A stretch of DNA of 5,990 nt from Rhodospirillaceae bacterium. Lineage in GTDB: Bacteria > Pseudomonadota > Alphaproteobacteria > Rhodospirillales > 2-02-FULL-58-16. The DNA is taken from the NCBI GenBank assembly GCA_030623425.1, contig JAUXMA010000114.1, forward strand, positions 1 through 5,990. Direction: 5' to 3'. Both the position numbers and the translations under genes were made by a program. Shown piece by piece: positions 5,675 through 5,990 of the stretch. Positions within the stretch are counted from its first letter, which is position 1. Each line of letters opens with the position of its first letter. The notes beneath the pieces were generated by a model. The model made no database searches, was not told the origin of the DNA, and saw nothing but the letters and a program-made list of their open reading frames with translations.

Positions 5675-5767
5675 ATAGACCTACTGCGAAAGTCGATTTT
5701 CCAGGAATTTATACCAATGATATCAATGAGTTGGGATCGCAAATTTGGACTTTCGCAGTAGGTCTAT
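5675..5767. mobile_element. MITE-like element with perfect 20-bp terminal inverted repeats
   Basis: The left arm ATAGACCTACTGCGAAAGTC (5675-5694) and right arm GACTTTCGCAGTAGGTCTAT (5748-5767) are perfect inverted copies around a 53-bp AT-rich centre with no coding capacity. The arms end in TA on both sides (TA-GACC...GGTC-TA). This would fit a TA target duplication as made by IS630/Tc1-mariner-type and some IS5-group transposases. The total length of about 93 bp fits a miniature inverted-repeat element or an internally deleted insertion sequence. As a DNA or RNA hairpin it could also act structurally. The transposase family is inferred only from the ends. Confidence 0.6.
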
Positions 5768-5914
5768 ATGACGGATCACGCAGACACACTCTCTCAAAGC
5801 TCGGCGCGTTAAATTAGAAATGAAGTGTTGTGATCAATCAACAATTTTCACGTTAAAAATTAATATAAATTTTATGATGGTGCATTTATACAACAGGATG
5901 GTACGTCTGTTTTG

Positions 5915-5990
5915 TCAATCATTAACCGGTTGATTTCCCCGCCGAACCCTCCCGAATTTCAGAGCCTCGATCAGCCGGCGAGCGTTGGCC
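5915..5990 (-). CDS. Possible 3' end of a minus-strand gene running out of the window
   Basis: From the right edge one minus-strand frame is open for 24 codons, ending in TGA at 5917-5915. The C-terminal residues include ARRLIEALKFGRVRRGNQ. The outer part is GC-rich and has mostly G or C at third positions, unlike the AT-rich DNA beyond the stop. I do not recognise the product. A plus-strand frame beginning with TTG at 5930 is also open to the edge but has no ribosome site, so strand assignment is uncertain. Confidence 0.3.
   Translation of the reverse strand, partial: ANARRLIEALKFGRVRRGNQPVND

Larger units (their letters stand above)
5595..5990. other. Intergenic region upstream of mlaA
   Basis: This region includes the mlaA leader and promoter candidate, the MITE-like element, and then a very AT-rich stretch (about 5805-5935). 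That stretch contains a 6-bp AAAATT/AATTTT inverted repeat (5856-5873) and a minus-strand TTGACA (complement of 5912-5917) that lacks a well-spaced -10 box. No convincing complete gene is present. Composition turns sharply GC-rich after about 5932, suggesting a gene edge at the right end. Confidence 0.55.

Noticed and set aside
5828..5841. FNR-like motif TTGTGATCAATCAA
   Set aside because: One half-site is perfect but the other matches only 3 of 5 positions, and no supported promoter or gene lies at a suitable distance.
5820..5933. 37-residue plus-strand ORF in the AT-rich stretch
   Set aside because: It has no Shine-Dalgarno sequence, an AT-driven codon content unlike the other genes, and no recognisable motif.

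Overview
The window looks like chromosomal DNA from a Gram-negative, flagellated alphaproteobacterium, plausibly a Rhodospirillales-type lineage. This rests on the protein types seen (short PomA/MotA-type stator with MotB/PomB, RpoH with an intact RpoH box, MlaA), on the GC-rich codon use, and on the housekeeping character of the genes. The genus cannot be fixed from the sequence alone.

Layout. Bases 1-1561 carry a plus-strand flagellar stator pair: the 3' part of motA/pomA, then a complete motB/pomB. Only 7 bp later the orientation flips and every other confident gene is on the minus strand. In transcription order (right to left) these are mlaA (5594-4671), rpoH (4173-3286), an S-adenosyl-L-methionine hydrolase of the DUF62 family (3275-2523), and a metallo-beta-lactamase-fold hydrolase (2396-1569). 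The rpoH and SAM hydrolase genes are 10 bp apart and probably co-transcribed. The MBL gene follows after 126 bp, which hold a CRP-like palindrome, a TATAAT box, and a 20-codon ORF that stops just before the MBL start and lies in its frame.

Two longer gaps contain no confident gene. Bases 4174-4670 hold the rpoH leader and candidate promoters, an AT-rich block, and hairpins downstream of mlaA. Bases 5595-5990 hold the mlaA promoter region, a 93-bp MITE-like element with perfect 20-bp terminal inverted repeats, an AT-rich stretch, and at the right edge possibly the last codons of another minus-strand gene.

How the genes work together. MotA and MotB form the ion-driven stator of the flagellar motor. 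MlaA would act in outer-membrane phospholipid retrieval, RpoH in the heat-shock response, and the DUF62 enzyme hydrolyses SAM to adenosine and methionine. Apart from the rpoH-SAM hydrolase pair, no shared pathway is evident. I see no defence system, prophage, CRISPR array, tRNA or rRNA. The most interesting signals are regulatory or structural: the MBL leader region, the MITE-like repeat next to the mlaA promoter, a MlaA with no lipobox cysteine, and the structured rpoH-mlaA intergenic region.
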